From contig OZ023275.1 in assembly GCA_964007475.1 (NCBI GenBank), forward strand, positions 17,029,829 to 17,093,828: a stretch of DNA of 64,000 bases. Direction: 5' to 3'. A model generated the notes under the pieces. It ran no database searches. It was given only the letters and a program-made list of their open reading frames with translations, and was not told the origin of the DNA. This document shows, piece by piece, positions 1-13,147 of the stretch. How positions within the stretch are numbered: the first letter of the stretch is position 1; every line of letters starts with the position of its first letter. This DNA comes from Hybos culiciformis (lineage: Eukaryota; Arthropoda; Insecta; Diptera; Hybotidae). The position numbers and the translations under genes were made by a program.

Positions 1-485
1 AGAGGTGATCCCTACCCCCAAATTTGTACATATTATTTATAATTTAATAATTTTTTGAAACCACCTCACAGTTTTTTATACTCATTATAAAAATATTAAT
101 TTTATTAATAAAAAGCCAAAAATGAAAATACAACAATATATTAGGCATACATATGTTCATTTTGGACATAAGTTAGTAGTTGGTCTGTCGCATAAACATA
201 TATTTTGTGACCAATTAACATTGAATGAAATGAAAGCTTTATATAAATCTATCTTAAAAACAAAATATGTATATATGTAATATACATAATGAAAAAGCAT
301 ATCGGATATATAAATTTTCTCAATACAGGGTCTTTATTACCAGAACTCGGAACTTTTTTTATTTCAAATTTAATTATAACAGTTCAAATTTAATTACAAC
401 AGTTCCTCACCAAGAAAATGACAAAAAATGAAGAATTTTATTACTATTATTGCATTAGTAGATCTACATATATTATCTATTAGTA
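1..485. other. A+T-rich sequence, no gene seen
   Basis: No splice-bounded coding segment or repeat with clear ends was recognised on either strand. Confidence 0.5.
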
Positions 486-493
486 CTAAAAAC

Positions 494-858
494 CAGACCT
501 TTGGAGCGGAGCTCGGAGCTGGAGCTCGGAGTAGCAGAGCTGCGATCTTTTGGTTGGAGCGTGAGTAGAGTCGGAGAACAAAAAATAACAAAAACTATTG
601 ATTGCTCCGCGCCCCGTTGTTTGATAACGCAAAATAATATAAATTTTTCATTTTATAATTTTTGATGTTAAATTAATAATTTAAAAAAAGTGTATCTCCA
701 CTATTTAAATAAATTTATGTGTTTAATTTTTTGACTAAACTATTAAAAATTTTAATGTAAAATTTGTGGTAGGACCAAGAGCGGAGCGTGAGCAATTATT
801 AGGAGTGGAGCAGAGCTAGAGCGGAGCAACCAAAAAATATTGCCGCTCCAAAGGCCTG
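494..858. mobile_element. hAT-type MITE with GGAGC-rich ends
   Basis: A 365-bp non-autonomous element. Its left end reads CAGACCTTTGGAGCGG and its right end is the reverse complement of CAGGCCTTTGGAGCGG. The perfect 8-bp repeat CTAAAAAC flanks it at 486-493 and 859-866. An 8-bp duplication with CAG termini is the signature of the hAT superfamily. Just inside each end are many GGAGC/GGAGCGG units, strikingly GC-rich against the surroundings. No transposase is encoded. Its termini resemble those of the element at 41333-41854, so the two may belong to one broad family. Confidence 0.9.
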
Positions 859-866
859 CTAAAAAC

Positions 867-2500
867 TGTATTACTCAAATGTTTTTTATTATCACGCACT
901 CTTTTTGTGCCTATCTGATTAAAATGGGTTAAAATAATTAACTCTCAAAACATCACATCACATTTTTTTTATTAGATTAAATCAATATTTTATATAAAAA
1001 TATTTTTATATTTCTTCGTTTTTGAAGTTAACCTTTACCATGTCAACCGCCTTTATAAAATACGGAGTTATGAGAGTATTCGGAGTATTTGGCTGCAAGT
1101 TCAATTTCCGCCTCCGGTTGAAATTTATTTCAAATTTTCATTTCATTCACTTGAATAGGCCTCCTTTATAATGGATTTATATTGAAATCATTGTTTTTTT
1201 AGTGGTTGTGTTTTTATTATATCTGTTAAAATCTATATAAAATTCCTTAATTATTTTTTAATTATTAATTTCTAAAAACAATAAATCAAATGTAACCAGA
1301 AGTTCGCTAAAATAGTCGCTTGAACTTAAACTTTACAAAGATTCAATAAGACACACTGTATAAATGTGATCATCATAATCTAAGAACATTTTAAGTTAAA
1401 AAACATAAATTTTGGACCAAAAAATAAATACAATTTTTTATTTCTAATTTTCTCAAAAAAAAAAACAAAAAAAAGATAAGAATTTTTTTTTCTTTGCCGA
1501 AAAAAGCATAAGAAAATAATGAATTTCGCCAAAGAAAAAAAGCAAATCAATGATCAGTATAAAATAAAATGAAAATTTTAAATTCAAATCAGTTAATCGG
1601 AAGAAGTTTTTAAAAATTGTCAGATCTTAAAAGGCTGTCCTATAGAATTTAATTTTTTTACTTTTAAAACAAAAATGAAACAAGTAAGAATTAAAAAAAT
1701 AAAATAAAATAGAATTATCGGAATTGTTGAAAAAAGTCGATGCTATGCTATATTTTATATATTTTGTATATTTATAAATTATAAAAAAAAAAAAACAAAA
1801 AGGAACAATAGCTTAAATTATTAGAAATTAAATTACGTAAATTGAAAAAACAAAATTAAATAATATTTTCTTAATAAAAATTTTCCAAAAGCTAATCATC
1901 AAAATATTGGATCAAATTTAAAATTTTTTCTGAATTTTATAACTAAAATCGAAATTGTTAAAGAATTAACAATCTTTAAGTTGAAACGAAATTATGATTC
2001 ATCCAAGTTTCTGTTTGTTTTGGGTTTATCAACAAATAGAAAAAAACTTAAATAGTTCAATTAATTTCAATTTGAAATTGAAAGCTTATGTAGCTGAGTG
2101 TAAAAAATTCTCCAATTAATTTTTGAGATTCGTGAAGTAATGATATCGGAATTATGCTATTCCGTATTTTGTTTTTAATTTCCACAAAAATTTTAAAACT
2201 ATACATAAGTACTTAAAATATAAATTTTTGAAATTCATATCAAACATACCTAACATTAGGGACCCTTACTTCACTTTGACAACTTATTTGTTGAAAGTGT
2301 AAGAACCTTGAAATATAGTTTACTTTAATCTCATCAAAAAAAAGATATCTTTTTTCTTGGAAATGACATATGAGTACAGAACATAATAAAACTAGCTAAA
2401 ATATAGAAAGAGAGCTAAAAAATCAGATGTAATTAGTCAAAAAATGAACGAATGCTATATATATTGACGAATAATTAATTAAGCAATTGAACTTTTTGTG
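867..2500. other. A+T-rich sequence, no gene seen
   Basis: No supported gene. A GC-richer patch at about 1028-1140 carries several CGGAG and CCTCCG motifs and may be a decayed repeat; its ends cannot be placed. Confidence 0.4.
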
Positions 2501-2510
2501 TATATAAAAA
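2501..2510 (+). promoter_or_regulatory. Probable TATA box of the cuticle gene
   Basis: TATATAAAAA lies about 46-55 bp upstream of the first candidate ATG (2556) of the cuticular protein gene. Position and match to the TATA consensus support it, but A+T richness makes chance matches common. Confidence 0.4.
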
Positions 2511-2555
2511 TTATAACTATAGTTAAGAAAAACCCAGAATAGTTATTTTAGTCAT

Positions 2556-3489
2556 ATGTATATTATAGTTAGATCACTAATAATATAAATTTTCAACATT
2601 ATGTTTATTTGATGAAGTTTTATTGATATTTCAATAAAAAAATAAATTAAAAAAGTTATTATTATATAAAAGAAAAAAAAAATAATTAGCATTTACTAAA
2701 AGATTAAAAATATTTTATAGATTTTAGTATTGCTAGGTTTAGTTGCAATAATTGAAGGCCAACAATATCGATTCGCACAGCCAAACAACCAATACAATTC
2801 TAATTTGGGTAGAGCTGCAATTTTAAGAAATACATATCTTAATGATGGACAAGGAAACTATGATTTCAGGTATTTACTAAAAACTTAAAATTCATATTTC
2901 GAAATACACATAATTACACAGATGAAATTTAGAAATGTAAATATATTTAGATGAAGTTGGATTGAGCGAGCGATGGGTATTTTTTTGTCCAATATCTAGT
3001 AAAATCCTTCTTATAGTCATATAGGCAAGAAAGAATGATTCAAGTTTAGGCCATACATATAATTGTATATTATTTACATATACTTACAGTTATGAAACTG
3101 ATAATGGAATCTCAGCAATGGAGCATGCATCACAAATGACTTTAGATGATAAAGTAGTGCGTGGATCATATTCTTATACTGGTGACGATGGTAAAGTTTA
3201 CTCTGTAACTTACTACGCTGACGCTACCGGATTTCATCCAATGGGTGATCATATACCGGGTGGTCATGGTGTTGTTGGAACTGGTTTTACAACCTCATAT
3301 AATAAAAAACCGGTATACAATCAACAAGCATATCAAAAACCTCAACCTCAGAAACCAAAATATCAACAATATCAACGACAACCAACAAGTGGATATAATT
3401 ACCAAACTCCGAAAACAAAATATTTACCACCAGCGACAAATTATTTGCCACCAGCGACAAATTATTTGCCACCACATTATAGATATTAA
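2556..3489 (+). CDS. RR-1 type cuticular protein, three exons
   Basis: Secreted structural protein of the cuticle that should bind chitin through a Rebers-Riddiford (chitin_bind_4) domain. Exon 2 is 2721-2869, after an acceptor ending TTTTATAG, and encodes a hydrophobic signal-peptide core (ILVLLGLVAIIEG). Exon 3 is 3090-3489, after TTACAG. The exons join in phase (GAT TTC AG/T TAT) to give YDFSYETDNGISAMEH. The RR-1 core follows: GSYSYTGDDGKVYSVTYYAD, then A-T-G-F-H-P. The C-terminal tail is rich in Q, P and Y and ends in repeated YLPPATN units, typical of low-complexity cuticle proteins. Exon 1 is inferred: ATG at 2556, four codons, then a donor GTTAGA at 2568. That would give about 186 residues. 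Another ATG near 2600 is possible. The domain is certain; the first exon is not. Confidence 0.88.
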
Positions 3490-3540
3490 GTTTATTTATA
3501 TGAACTAAATTATTTTTCATCAACGATTTCATTCATTTAT

Positions 3541-3553
3541 ATTAAAGAATAAA
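3541..3553 (+). terminator. Polyadenylation signals of the cuticle gene
   Basis: ATTAAA (3541-3546) and AATAAA (3548-3553) lie 52-64 bp after the stop codon and are followed by A-rich sequence. Confidence 0.5.
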
Positions 3554-4631
3554 AATATAAAATTATAACAATATAAAATAAATATAAAAAAAAAAAAATT
3601 TTTAAAAATTAAAGTTTGTTAATTTTATAATAATCATTCTATTTACATAGGTTTCTTAATATAATACTAAAAGTTGTTTAAAACTAAGTATGAAAAAAAG
3701 ACAAACTGGTATACTGGTCTCTTCATTTTGATAAATGGCTTATTGAAAAGACATATTAAAAATAAAATATAAAGCATTCAGCACTTGTTTTGTGGAACGT
3801 CCACCAACATCTAGTATCCAATCCCACATTTCATATTATTATGTCTGAGAGGCATTAAGATTCAAGACTATTCATCCTTAACATATAAATACATTCATGT
3901 CTTTAAGTAAAAAAAAATTTCAACCGTATATCATTATTCCAAATATTATATTGCCCAAAAATTAAGTATCTCTCATTTATTGATTTACATTAAATTTACG
4001 AAGGTCTCGAACGTGAACTTTTTCGCAATGACAAAAAGAAAATCAAATTAGATACGCAAATAAAAAAAAATAAATTTTAAAATTTTAATTTAATTTTCCT
4101 TTTTGATTATATAAAAATCATTCTTTTTCAAAACTTTTAATTTAGGAAAAAAAATAAATAGCAAAAAATAAAAATTAAGTTTATTTGAAAAGAAAAATTT
4201 ATGCTATTTTTCCACTCAATTATTAAAAAAAGAAAACCTCAAATAAAAATTGCAAATATTCCAATTTAAATACAATAAAAAAACAAATTTCCACTTTCTT
4301 ATTATATTTTCATGGTTGTGGAAAATCATAAGTGAGAAATATATAAAAAAAAAAAAAAAGAAAATTAAAATTTTTTGAAAAAGATGAAGCCAAAAAATGT
4401 AAAAAAAAAAAAAAATAATTGCTTAGTCAAGCATAAGTGTCTGATGAAAAAAAAAGAAGAAAATTGAACGAATTCCTATTATATTATTATTATTATTCTT
4501 ATATTTTTCTTCTGTTGAACTTTTCACATTGGAAAAAAAAAAATTCTTTGAATAATAAATTTTTTTTGTGATTTTCTTTTCCACAATTTTCTTAAAATGC
4601 ATAAGAATGAATTTTTCTTTAATCAGTTTTA
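3554..4631. other. A+T-rich intergenic sequence
   Basis: Homopolymer-rich A and T runs; no gene or bounded repeat seen. Confidence 0.5.
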
Positions 4632-4633
4632 TA

Positions 4634-5184
4634 CAGGCATACCTCGATTAACGCTACCTCTTTTAGCGCTGTTTCGCTATAGCGCTCTTTTGATTTTGTG
4701 AAAAAAAAATTTTTTTTCAACTTTGAAATATTTTTTAAAACGTTTTATTTTTCAAATTTGATATTTATAATTCTTGGAATCCCTCTTTTTCAAAATTTCA
4801 AAAATAATTATGATTCGGGAAATCCTTAATATCAAAAATCATCAAATAATAATTATAATTCGGGGAATCCTAATGTGAAATTATGTATTAATTGTTCATT
4901 CGAAATAGTGATACAAATAGTTTTATTGTTTTGTTATACCTATGTATTGAATTCTAATTTAGTTTCTAATTTTTAAGAAAAGTATAAATGAATTAAAAAA
5001 AAATTTCAAAAACAAATACAATTTTTTTTATTTTTGACTTCATAAAGTACCAAAAAAAAAATTGGTCAGGAACGTAACCATATATTTTCCTGTAAATAGC
5101 ACCTCTTTTAACGCTGTTTCTGTTAACGCTCAATTTTCAGCAATTTTCAGGAACGCATCATGAGCGCTAAACGAGGTATGCCTG
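4634..5184. mobile_element. pogo/Tigger-type MITE
   Basis: A 551-bp TIR element flanked by TA (4632-4633 and 5185-5186). The left end reads CAGGCATACCTCGATTAACG and the right end is the reverse complement of CAGGCATACCTCGTTTAGCG. CAGGCATACCTCG matches the known terminus of Tigger (pogo-group Tc1/mariner) elements, and TA duplication is the rule for that group. A motif of the form CCTCTTTTARCGCTGTTTC occurs near the left end and again, in direct orientation, at about 5100-5140. No transposase frame remains, so it must have been mobilised by an element elsewhere. Confidence 0.88.
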
Positions 5185-5186
5185 TA

Positions 5187-7192
5187 TTTTGATTCATGAC
5201 GTGCTTCTAAAGTTAGCCTAACTAATTGTTTAATTGAAAGAGATAACCCCTATTTATAGAATGTCAATATTGACTAAAAGTTGACATAAATAAGATCAGA
5301 TTAAATATAATTATTGAGAGAACAAAAAAAAAAACAAATTAAATTAATCGTTGATTTAAAACAAGTTTTATTTTATTTATATAAATATATATAGTTTATT
5401 TGAAGCTTTTGAATGAAACTGAAAATAAACATAAAAAATCATATATTAGTATTAAGCCACAAACGAGTAAACTTTAATTGTAGAATGAATTATGGCGCGA
5501 AACGAAACTTGAACATAAATATTAAAACTGGTTATTTTTTTTTTGCAACTTCAAATAATATTTAGATTTATTTTCACGTTTTCTTTATGGAATCAAAAAT
5601 CCCTAAACCACATCACGTTTGATTTTATTAATTTTTTATTTTCCCAAAAAAAAATAAACAAAAAACAAAATTTCTTATTTCAAAAATTAGAAATTAAATT
5701 TATTTATCAAAAAAAAAAAACAAAAAAAAAATGACAAAAAAGATATACAAAATCTAGTCAAATTTAATCAAAAAAAAAACCCTTTTTTTGATTTTTATAA
5801 AATTTAAAATAAAGGAAAAAAAAAATCGCGTAAAATACGTGAACAAATTCTTAAAAATTTTAATTTCTTTTAGTTATTTTCATATTATTTCACTTTCTTT
5901 ATCCTTAAATACTTAATTCCCTTAATGTTACAAGAAAAATTAAAAAGGATTTTTTTTTTTTTTTTTTAATTTGCATTAAAACTTATGTTTTTTTAATTTT
6001 TCATTTTATAAAAATGAAAAATCATTCAAAATGTTTAGGAAAAAATTCCTTATGAAGGGTAAAGTAAAAGTATTGTGTATTTTGATGTTGCTATTGGAAA
6101 TAAAATGAACTTTATGCAATTCTAAAACATAATACCTGTGATATGAATACTTTATTGATTTCTGAGCCAATCAATTTTAATACAAGAAAAAATAAAAATA
6201 TATTGTTTTAGATCGTTTTATATTCATTAATTTTATAAGTACACAAGAATTTAAAATAAGATTGTTGTGTGTTTATAATTGAAAATTTTTTTATCCAATA
6301 TTCATTCTAGACTGAAATGATGGGACTTAATAACCGAGTAGAAAAATATTATATCTTTAATCATCTTGGTTTGAAAACAAGGTGAGAGTTATAGTCTAAT
6401 AAATTAAAAGTCTGAGAAAAATTCTTTTATTATTTTATTATATTATTTTAAGGAGAAGTAATAGTTTGTTTAATTCTTCTTTCTTTTCGTATTTTCAATT
6501 TGAATGCGTGCATTTTTCATCCCACTTCCGCTATTTCCGTTTTGCGTATGCTAAAAATGTTTTCTGTTAATTTGCAGAAAAAAAAAGAATAACACAGACA
6601 GGGTATATCTGCATGCAGATGCGTTACGTGACATAAATTTTAAAATATAGTTACAAAAAAAAAATGTTTTTAATATAAAAGGTTTAAGTTAAAAAATTAT
6701 AAATTTCAAGAAAACTGTTTTGTGCTATTATTATTATTAACATTTTTTCATTGTTTCATACAAGTAAACAAATCAAAGGACTTCTAGGAGCGGCGAAGAA
6801 AAAAAAAATAAATTCTTGAACATTTTTTTTATGTATCGTTTGCACACATATTATTATTTTCGTTATCAACATACTGACGTGACGAGCAGGGAAATAAAAT
6901 ACATATGTATGTACAATTGAAAAATTTTACAAATTTAAAATTTTGAAGACAAAACTATTATTTTTTAGAAGGTTCAGAACAAAATTGATCTTGTAACTTG
7001 ACTTTATTATTATTCGTTATTGTTTTCGTGGCTCCTTTTCTTATCTAAACTACCATTAAAATAATAAAATTGTTCAAACTCAGGAATCCTAGATGGCTTG
7101 CAGGCAGAGATATATGCAAATATATTCTAGGTTCATTGAATTTTAAAATTAACGAATGGACAAATCATACAATTTCTATATGTACGTCCGTT
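5187..7192. other. A+T-rich sequence, no gene seen
   Basis: Mostly A/T homopolymer runs. GC-richer patches at about 6590-6640 and 6870-6895 could be regulatory. No coding evidence. Confidence 0.4.
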
Positions 7193-7197
7193 ATCAT

Positions 7198-7618
7198 GCC
7201 TTGAGCACAGCTAATACCGCAAAGTAATTTTTGAAGGAATGTTCCGGAAAGCTGTTCACAGCTAATTTTACCTGAAAGCAAAAAAATCAACTGCAAACAA
7301 CTACTTTTGTTTTTTTTATAATATGATTGTGACAGAAAAATGCCGCAAAACAAAATTTCGATGCAAAAGAAACGCTGTGAAAAAGAAACAAAAAAATTAT
7401 TTTGTGACGTAGTCAATTCTTTCTGGAGCAAAAAGAAAATAAATTCAGTTTTCTAATTAATTATGAAATAATTTTAAGAAATTCTTTTTACAAAAAATTA
7501 ATAAAATTAATATCTTTCGTTTTTCATAATTTTTATTTAAAATAAATAAGAAATAACGCAGAAAATCGGTTTTTACGGTAGCTCATAATTGCTTTGCGGT
7601 ATTAGCTGTGCTCAAGGC
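7198..7618. mobile_element. TIR element (MITE), superfamily unclear
   Basis: A 421-bp element with 27-bp terminal inverted repeats that begin GCCTTGAGCACAGCTAATAC and end CGCAAAG on both arms. The 5-bp repeat ATCAT flanks it at 7193-7197 and 7619-7623. Beyond the TIRs the arms diverge. The short open frame inside resembles no protein I recognise. The flanking repeat is short, so the exact boundary could be off by a few bases. Confidence 0.75.
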
Positions 7619-7623
7619 ATCAT

Positions 7624-9627
7624 GCTCGTTGTAATATTCTAAATATTTTGTTCTATATGAAGCTTATGGAAATATAAATAGTACAGACTATTATTTTTAA
7701 ATTGTAGATATCATAACAATATTTTTAATTATTATCTGAAAGTAGTGAAAGTTTGTGTTCTTCAGTTTCAATTATAACTTCATATTCATTCATTCGTTTT
7801 CTTTTTAAATTTAACCATCGTTTGACCAAGGAAAAGTTGGATAATAAAAATTGTACCTATATATCTACATTACTATTATAATTGATATTATTGTATTTAT
7901 GCGGTTATTATAAAATATCTTAACTAAAAAATTGTACATTTAATTTTCAGAATACTTTTGAACAAAACCTAATAATAAAAAAATGTTTAGCCATTTTCAC
8001 CGTTTTAAAAATTATAATAAAAATATAAATTTTAAAGAAAAAATATTAATAAGAAAAAAATTCTTTATTTAATAATCTTATTTTTATTACATCTTTTATA
8101 TGAAATTTCCAGATAATATACATAAGTACTTCAGCAGACAATATTCAATTCCTGCTGTGATTTCAAATTTAAAAGAAATGAACAAAGTCACAATAGAAAA
8201 ATATTGTGACAAAATTTATGAAAAAAATTTTATTACAAAATACATTTCAAAATATTATTGACAATAAAAAATGTCATTCGTGCTAGCAATATTTATTATT
8301 AAATCAAAGTTGCTGAATATAGAGATTATAAAATGACCAAATAGACTTTATAAAACTCTCGCTAGACCTGTAGTATGGTACGAAAACTTATTCTGCAATC
8401 TTGACAAATCTTATCTAAATCAAAATTAGAGGAAAACGAAAATCGAAGGTTCATGTGGAATTTTCAAAAAACTAATTTACATGAAAGACATACGCTTCCT
8501 GAAAATACGAAGTTGAACATCGATGTTTTTTAATTTATTTATTTAACCCAAACTCAGTCACTATCATTATCTTAGAATGGTTCGATTACTAATTCAATTT
8601 CCATATCCGAATTTGGATTTAATTTGTCTATTGCCAATACTTAAATAAGCGTTTAATTATATTTCAAAAAAAGGCTTTACATCAACAATATACTATCGTT
8701 TAATAAAAGAAAATTTATATTTCTTTCTTCACAAACAGAAGGAGAGTCCTTTGATATCACAATGAATAAATTTCCAGAAGATTTTCCAAAATTATGATCA
8801 TCTGTACTGAAATAGTTGTAACATGAAAAGGATTTTTTTGCATCTTTTCTTTCTTTCATTAGGTTCATTTGCCTTTATATTTTTTTCCTTTGTAAATACG
8901 AAATTGATTTTCAACCAAAAGTGGCCATAAATATTATTATAGACTCCAAAAAGTATAAAGATGTAATCTTATAGATTTGTCGTGAATAAATTTTATTTTA
9001 TGAATTGGCAGAAATTGACGCCAATCAGTCAACAATTTTTGTAAAATGATAGAGTAGAGTGCAATGTCTTAGAAATGTTATTATTTGCATAAATCTGTTA
9101 TAACGATATAATGTACAGAATAAAATATTAAATTATTAAATTTTGCAAAATTTATGGTCTATGTGCTTTGTGAACTAAATATTTTCTTTGATTTTTAAAG
9201 AATGCCCAAAAGCTATTTACATAGAATATAATTTCCTAAATATTCCTTTTTCTTGATGAAATTGAAAGTTTTTCTTCTGAATATAATAATTTTTATTTTC
9301 GTCAATTGTATATGTTTACTAAATTATACATACATTGTGTATATGAAGATATTTACTTATATGATTTTGTATTATTCACACAAAGGACTTATAAGTTACA
9401 TTTTGTGGAAACGTGATTCTATTTTTATGAGATTAAGCTTCCTTCAATATTATTATAGAATTTCTTTAAGAAAAAAAAAAAGAAAAATATCTAATTTTGA
9501 TAATCCTGATATTGGTTTGATTTTTCCCTCAACGAAAATCTATTTTCAGAACAAAATTCTTTGAAAATAAAAAAGCATTTATTTAAAGGGGATAAATTTT
9601 GAATCGAAATTTAAAATAAAACGCAAA
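7624..9627. other. A+T-rich sequence, no gene seen
   Basis: A 103-codon open frame at 9253-9564 is A+T-rich, has no recognisable motif and may be chance. Nothing else is supported. Confidence 0.4.
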
Positions 9628-9629
9628 TA

Positions 9630-9811
9630 TAGTACGATTCAAATCACTTGACCAATGAGCTTTTAAGAGAGGGTAAAATTTGAATAAAATTATTATACAA
9701 AAATTGCATGAGCTTTTTTCTTAAATAATTTCCCCTAAATTTTGTATGCATTTTTTAATGGAAAGGGAAAGCTTTGCATAACGGATTGGTCAAGTGATTT
9801 GAATCGTACTA
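9630..9811. mobile_element. Small MITE, probably Tc1/mariner type
   Basis: A 182-bp element. The termini TAGTACGATTCAAATCACTT (continuing GACCAAT) appear inverted at both ends, flanked by TA. The TATA at each boundary makes the exact end ambiguous by 2 bp. The interior is A+T-rich and noncoding. Confidence 0.8.
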
Positions 9812-9813
9812 TA

Positions 9814-12448
9814 CCTGATAAGATTACTATGCTATAATTTATATGCTACTATCATTTTTCTTTTAACTTAAAATAGGCTAAGTGTTCAATAAACTTTTTT
9901 GATAGTTTTAAAATTTATTTCCGTAAAAAGTTTGATATTCACAAATTTTTAATATTATCGTCGTGTATTTCTAATAGTAGTAAAACGATATGAACTGAAC
10001 ATTTTATTCTCAGATAACACCTAAAGTATTAAGTTAAAATATATTAAAGTTTATTAAAACTTCAGAATACCTATTTTTCGTAAATAACTATCAACCTTTT
10101 ATTAAGTGAGTCAAAATTTTAAAGCTTTTTATAATCATCATATTTCACTATTTAGATAATAATAAGATTGCTTATCATGTGTAAGAATCTTAAATGAAAA
10201 AAATTTCTTATGCCTACTTAGTTCAGACAATATTTTAATTCATCTAACGACTAAATATTCCTACTTCATTATTAACAATTATTCATAAAATCGTTATCAG
10301 TTTCATAGAGATATTCTACTTTTGACTATAGCGATGTTCTATTAATAACAATATATACAAGAGTATAAATAAAGCTGATGTTAAATGATAATATTTATAT
10401 AGTTTAAAACTTTAACAGATTCTTGAAATGAATGCAATTCTATCTATGATGATTATTTACCCTAAGAAATAATTCTATCACGTGAATTTTTATACATTAA
10501 CAAAATATTGGATTTGTAAACAAATAAATTGGCAAATATAGAAAATTACACCTGCAGTGCGATATTTAACACCTCCAATATTAAAAGAATTCAAAATTAT
10601 TTTAAAAAAAATAAAAAAAAAGGGTTTAAATTTTATAAATAACTTTTTTCTTTAAATTGAATATTAAATTTTATTTTTTGAAATTTAACTTCTTTTACAA
10701 GATAGAATTTATGATGCAAAATTAAATTTGCGGCGGCTTAAGGCTAAGTGCGTCTAAGTTCTTAAATATAGAAATAATTTAATAAATCCACAACTTTTCT
10801 GTAAGATGATTTTTTTTTTCATTTCTGTTTTTGGCAATTTGTTCTGAAAATTTAAAATCTAAATAGTTTTAATGTTGACTCTGTATAGTTTCAAAAACAA
10901 ATAGTACACAATTAAAGCAAATAGGAATAATGTTATTGTAACTTCACCATAGCTATAAATGTGAGAAAAAAACCTTGTGGAGGTTGTTAGAATCCCTTTC
11001 ATATAACAGTGTAATTTTTACACTAATGACACCATATTCTAAACGCAAAACAAAAAAAACATTTTCAGTAATTTTTTTTGTTAATGAAACCGCGTTTTAA
11101 ACCCATTGTGATTAATAAATTTGTTACAAAACAGATGGGAAATATTGTAAAATTTAATAAATTACTATTTTTAAAACTTCTTAAATTTTAAATTTATTAT
11201 AAAGTTATTATAAATTTTTATGGTGTAACAAAAAAAAAATCATAAATATTTCAAATTGAAAGCTTACCTGAATAAGAAACAACAACAAAAAAATCCAATA
11301 AATTATTTAGATTTTCAAAAAGACAGCGCCGAATATAAATATAAATAAAAGAAAAAATTACAACAAAACTTTAAATTTACATTTTTGAAATATTATATAT
11401 ATGTATGTATATATTTTTTTTTAATATTTCCCACAATAAATTTAAATAAACAGAATAACACACACAAAAAAGAATATATAATATTAAAATACTCTATGTT
11501 TGCAATAAAAATCAGTCATCATCATAAGCAATAGAATATTTCAGTCTCCCACAGTGAAAATGATTTTCACTTTCATTTCTCTTTTCTTTTTTTTTCGAAA
11601 TAAAAATAAAAAAAGGACACAAAATATAAGTATTTTTAAAATTTATTTTCATTTTCATATGACTTTTAAATTATTTAAAAAAAAGAATATTTTGAGGGGT
11701 ACGTCATTTGCATATGTTGTCCTTAACATGTCCGGTTGTTGTAGCTGCACAGCTCATTTTATTAATAAAATCAGAAATTTTTTCTTTTTTTGGAATTTCA
11801 AAAACATTTTAAAGAATTTTTAAATTAAGTTGAATACAAAAAGTTAATGAAAAATAAAACATATACTTTGAAAAATGTTAATTTTGACAGTACATTTTGA
11901 CTGCATTATTATTTTAATAAAATTAGAATATTATGAAACATTTTTTGAACATTTTATACAGCTCGTTAATGTTAGAATAAAAAAAAAAGAAGAACCTTGA
12001 GATAATATTTTATGACTTATACATTGTACATAAAATAAATCATAATTCTTCACTACAAAGATCAAAATAAAACGCAGATTTTGCATATATGTGCTATACA
12101 ACTGGCGTTAATGTAACTTTACTATATATGTTATATGAGGTATACATAAACAAAACAAACACCAGAACCGGCAGAGGATGCGGAAATATTCATATTTAAA
12201 AAAAAGAGCTATTCTCTGCTATTAATTTATTCCTTTCAGATTTAATTTTCTTAGCACTTCTTATACCAAATGTTAGTTTGGTACTTCTTATCCCAAATAT
12301 TTACGTAAGTAGGTTTACAACAGTCCTGGTAGTCCTAAATTCAAAAATTAATTTTGGCGCTTGTAACGTTTTTCCCCTGAGCTGCATAGAATATTCCTCT
12401 GAATAGAAAATTTATAAAATTGAATAAATTTTCCTTACGCAAGACTTT
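9814..12448. other. A+T-rich sequence, no confident gene
   Basis: Two points stand out and are listed as findings: a GC-richer patch at about 11692-11757 and a 65-bp exon-like segment at 12240-12304. Otherwise nothing is seen. Confidence 0.4.
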
Positions 12449-12450
12449 TA

Positions 12451-13145
12451 CGAGCCCTGCATCATAAGACCTCGTACGGGTTTTTTTTTTTTGAGTTTGT
12501 TCTACTTTTTTCCAGTATTCTCCAGTTTTGTATTTTTTTCGTTTAAACCAACCTTTTTTAGGAGTTTTTGGTCTTTATAAAAAAAAAATTTTTTTAAGTT
12601 AAATTTTGAGAAAAAAATTATTTTCCAAAAGTCTACTTTTTCAACTTTTTTTATGGGCATCGCAGAAATTTTCGAAAGATGCATTTTGAAGGGCATTTGG
12701 GAGTAGTTAATTTTAGCTTTTCAGGTTTTGGCGATAAAATAAAGGAGAGAGCCAAAAAACGTCTTTGAAATTCCAAAAAACAGGCCAAAATTGCTATTTT
12801 TCGCGTTTTTGACCTGTTTTTTGGATTTTCAAAGGCGTTTTTTGGCTCTCTCCTTTATTTTATCGACAAAACCCAGAAAGCTAAAATTAACTACTCCCAA
12901 ATGCCCTTCAAAATGCATCTTTCGAAAATTTCTGCGATGCCATTAAAAAAAGTTGAAAAAGTAGACTTTTGGAAAATAATTTTTTTCTAAAAATTTAACT
13001 TAAAAAAAATTTTTTTTTATAAAGACCAAAAACTCCTAAAAAAGGTTGGTTTAAACGAAAAAAATACAAAACTGGGGAAAACTGAAAAAAAGTAGAACAA
13101 ACTCAAAAAAAAAAACCCGTACGAGGTCTTATGATGCAGGGCTCG
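12451..13145. mobile_element. Foldback element (two long inverted arms)
   Basis: A 695-bp near-perfect palindrome centred near 12798. Both arms start CGAGCCCTGCATCATAAGAC and stay alignable over about 340 bp each. TA flanks both ends (12449-12450, 13146-13147), which suits a Tc1/mariner-mobilised foldback. An RNA read through it would form a very long hairpin. The open frame within one arm (12502-12696) has a mirror copy in the other arm and is unlikely to be a gene. Confidence 0.9.
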
Positions 13146-13147
13146 TA

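Noticed and set aside
9253..9564. 103-codon open frame
   Set aside because: Very A+T-rich composition, no recognisable motif, no splice or promoter support.
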